Part shown: piece by piece, positions 62,683 to 64,000 of the stretch | Layout of the letters: each line of letters begins with the position of its first letter | Numbering within the stretch: position 1 is the stretch's first letter | Assembly (NCBI GenBank): GCA_029212615.1 | Contig: JARGPJ010000003.1 | Location: 124,001 to 188,000, forward strand | Length of the DNA stretch: 64,000 nucleotides | Reading direction: 5' to 3' | Origin: Verrucomicrobiales bacterium | GTDB lineage: Bacteria; Verrucomicrobiota; Verrucomicrobiia; Verrucomicrobiales; DEV007 | Made by a program: the position numbers and the translations under genes | Notes under the pieces: model-generated | Told to the model about the DNA's origin: nothing | The model's input: only the letters and a program-made list of their open reading frames with translations | Databases searched by the model: none

Positions 62683-63639
62683 TTACTCCTCATATCCACC
62701 GGCAGTGAGCTTAATTAAATAATGCGGGCGATGCTTCACCTCCTCGTAGATCTTGGCGATATATTCTCCCATAACCCAGATCGCAAACAAAAGGCTTCCT
62801 CCAAACATGGATACCAGGAAGACAAGCGCAGTCCACCCCGGAACAGTTTCGCCCCGGAGGTGACGAATGAGGGAGTACATGCAATAGCATATCCCGATCA
62901 AAATCGAAATGACTCCGGGAAGCATCGCGAGCCTCAACGGGGTCGAAGAAAACGATGTGGCAGCATGCCAGGCAAGGGAAACCATTCTTCGAGTCGGATA
63001 CTTGGTCTCACCGGCAGCCCGCGTCGGACGATCAAACAAAACTTCGGCCTGTGAAAATCCAATCCAGGCAAACATTCCCCGAAGAAATTTGTGATGCTCA
63101 GGCATCTGACGGAAGGCCTCGAGAGCCATCCGGCTGATCAACCTGAAATCCCCGACATCTTCAGGAATCTCAATTGGGGTGAGCAATCTCAGTATCCGAT
63201 AGAAGACTTTAGATGTGCCCCGCTTCCAGCCGGTTTCGCCCTCACGACTCCGCCGCCTTGCGTAGACGACATCAAAACCTTCCCGGGCTTTATCCAACAT
63301 CTCGGCGACGAGTTCAGGAGGATCTTGAAGGTCTCCGTCCATGATCACGACATAGTCTACCTCTTCACCGACCTGATCGAGACCTGCCGCGATGGCTGCC
63401 TGATGCCCAAAATTACGGGACAACGAAACGACATATATATGAGGGCTTTCCCCTGTCCACTCCAGCACTTTATCGAGAGTATCATCACGACTTCCGTCAT
63501 CGATAAAATATACAGAAACCGCTGCCGGCAATTCGGCAACCATCTTGTCGACCGCAACCCGAAGATCCGATAACACTTCGCTCTCATTGTAGAGAGGTAT
63601 AATCACGGCCAGTTTTAATTCCTGATTCAATTGATGCAT
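62683..63639 (-). CDS. GtrB/DPM-like GT2 polyprenyl-phosphate glycosyltransferase
   Basis: 318 residues. GT-A fold: VIIPLYNESEVL, FIDDGSRDDTL, VVSLSRNFGHQAAIAAGLD, catalytic D101-x-D103 in VIMDGDLQDPPELV, GDFRLISRMALEAF, PEHHKFLRGMFAWIGF. Two C-terminal helices (LAMLPGVISILIGICYCMYSLI, ALVFLVSMFGGSLLFAIWVMGEYI). The enzyme transfers a sugar from a nucleotide donor to undecaprenyl phosphate on the cytoplasmic face, as in GtrB, ArnC and DPM synthase. Between GtrA and the GT-C gene. Confidence 0.93.
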   Translation of the reverse strand: MHQLNQELKLAVIIPLYNESEVLSDLRVAVDKMVAELPAAVSVYFIDDGSRDDTLDKVLEWTGESPHIYVVSLSRNFGHQAAIAAGLDQVGEEVDYVVIMDGDLQDPPELVAEMLDKAREGFDVVYARRRSREGETGWKRGTSKVFYRILRLLTPIEIPEDVGDFRLISRMALEAFRQMPEHHKFLRGMFAWIGFSQAEVLFDRPTRAAGETKYPTRRMVSLAWHAATSFSSTPLRLAMLPGVISILIGICYCMYSLIRHLRGETVPGWTALVFLVSMFGGSLLFAIWVMGEYIAKIYEEVKHRPHYLIKLTAGGYEE

Positions 63640-63743
63640 TTTTCAACTCCCTTCCATGAGGATTCGAGGGCGACACATGAATCACTACCCGTTAACTCAT
63701 CAAGTTTCAATATCCCTCCCCCCTGCCGGCACAACGATTCACC

Positions 63744-64000
63744 TCACCTGGAAAAAACGAAAAATTTCCTGCTCACAAAATTGACGAGCGCGGAAGAAAT
63801 CATGAATCCGAATTGCGCGATCCAGGGGTCCAAACCTCTCGAGATGAGGACAGGCCCACTCAACAATCCAGCAATGAAACTTAAAAAACTAATCGCCGTA
63901 AAGAGAAATACTTCTCTGAATGTCGAATGCCTCCCTTTGGTAAACACAAATTTGGCATTGGTGAAATAAGCAAAAAAATTAGAGAACGGAAAAGCAATAA
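63744..64000 (-). CDS. GtrA-like lipid-linked-sugar flippase (partial, N-terminus off the right edge)
   Basis: The frame from the stop at 63744-63746 stays open to the window edge, with no need for the GTG at 63947: it continues upstream as FPFSNFFAYFTNAKFVFTKG, the conserved middle of GtrA proteins. Further: EVFLFTAISFLSFIAGLLSG, WIAQFGFMISSALVNFVSRKFFVFS at the C-terminus. GtrA is a small four-TM protein thought to flip undecaprenyl-phosphate sugars to the outer face. Roughly the last 85 residues are here. Its presence 104 bp before the GT2 gene completes the Gtr-type trio. Confidence 0.88.
   Translation of the reverse strand, partial: IAFPFSNFFAYFTNAKFVFTKGRHSTFREVFLFTAISFLSFIAGLLSGPVLISRGLDPWIAQFGFMISSALVNFVSRKFFVFSR

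Noticed and set aside
63744-63947. Complete 67-codon gene starting at GTG 63947
   Set aside because: The frame continues upstream to the edge with conserved GtrA sequence, so the gene is truncated by the window instead.
1-64000. tRNA, rRNA or riboswitch genes
   Set aside because: I looked through the intergenic gaps for T-loop-like motifs and conserved riboswitch cores and saw none; a covariance-model search would be decisive.

Overview
The window looks like a stretch of chromosome from a free-living, probably marine, member of the Verrucomicrobiota (class Verrucomicrobiae or a near relative). The evidence is a division and cell-wall cluster with MurC and MurB fused in one polypeptide, a DUF1549/DUF1553 plus DUF1501 pair of the kind typical of Planctomycetes and Verrucomicrobia, three secreted formylglycine-type sulfatases, a single-subunit cytochrome b (SdhC) succinate dehydrogenase, and very few Shine-Dalgarno sequences. 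This assignment is inference from gene content; there is no rRNA or tRNA gene in the window to test it.

Layout. 1-7.0 kb, minus strand: cell-division and wall (dcw) cluster murG, murC-murB fusion, a small four-cysteine protein, ddl, ftsQ and the first 344 codons of ftsA, which runs off the left edge. 7.1-12.2 kb: a lipid-kinase-like protein, a PhoB/PhoR-type two-component system, a YugP-type membrane zinc peptidase and an RlpA/SPOR protein. 12.6-19.1 kb: the DUF1501 and DUF1549/1553 pair, a secreted beta-propeller protein and a sulfatase. 19.2-25.5 kb: a mixed region with a SpoIIAA-like protein, a bacterioferritin homologue lacking the heme-ligand Met, small unknowns, a 7-TM protein with a zinc-ribbon tail, and a REP-associated (RAYT) transposase surrounded by copies of the decamer GGGACAGGTT. 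25.7-28.4 kb: purT-hisC-small ORF operon. 28.4-33.2 kb: an ABC-2-like permease, two small membrane-anchored proteins, and a DUF116/polyprenyl-synthase fusion.

33.3-38.8 kb: an SGNH esterase, a sulfatase, an MpaA-type murein peptidase, and a cytochrome c/copper-monooxygenase-like protein coupled to a thioredoxin-fold partner. 38.8-48.4 kb: a soluble PAS histidine kinase and single-domain receiver, a tyrosine-phosphatase-like protein, PIN-PhoH ATPase, UvrD-type helicase, yraN, rnhB, a LOG-family protein and DAHP synthase. 48.4-54.1 kb: a 1369-residue membrane protein of unknown function divergent from a third sulfatase. 54.1-60.6 kb: sdhCAB, a sodium/alanine symporter with a DUF4190 protein, and a 3D-domain lipoprotein. 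60.7-64.0 kb: a three-gene set (GtrA, cut by the right edge; a GtrB-like GT2; a GT-C-like membrane transferase) that would flip and use a polyprenyl-linked sugar.

How the parts fit: much of the content concerns the envelope (peptidoglycan precursors, division, RlpA, 3D and MpaA wall-turnover proteins, lipid-linked sugar transfer, polyprenyl synthesis) and degradation of sulfated polymers outside the cytoplasm. I see no phage, CRISPR array, toxin-antitoxin or obvious defence island. The least explained material is the 20.8-24.9 kb RAYT/repeat neighbourhood, the Cys4 protein inside the dcw cluster, the DUF116 fusion and the 1369-residue membrane protein.
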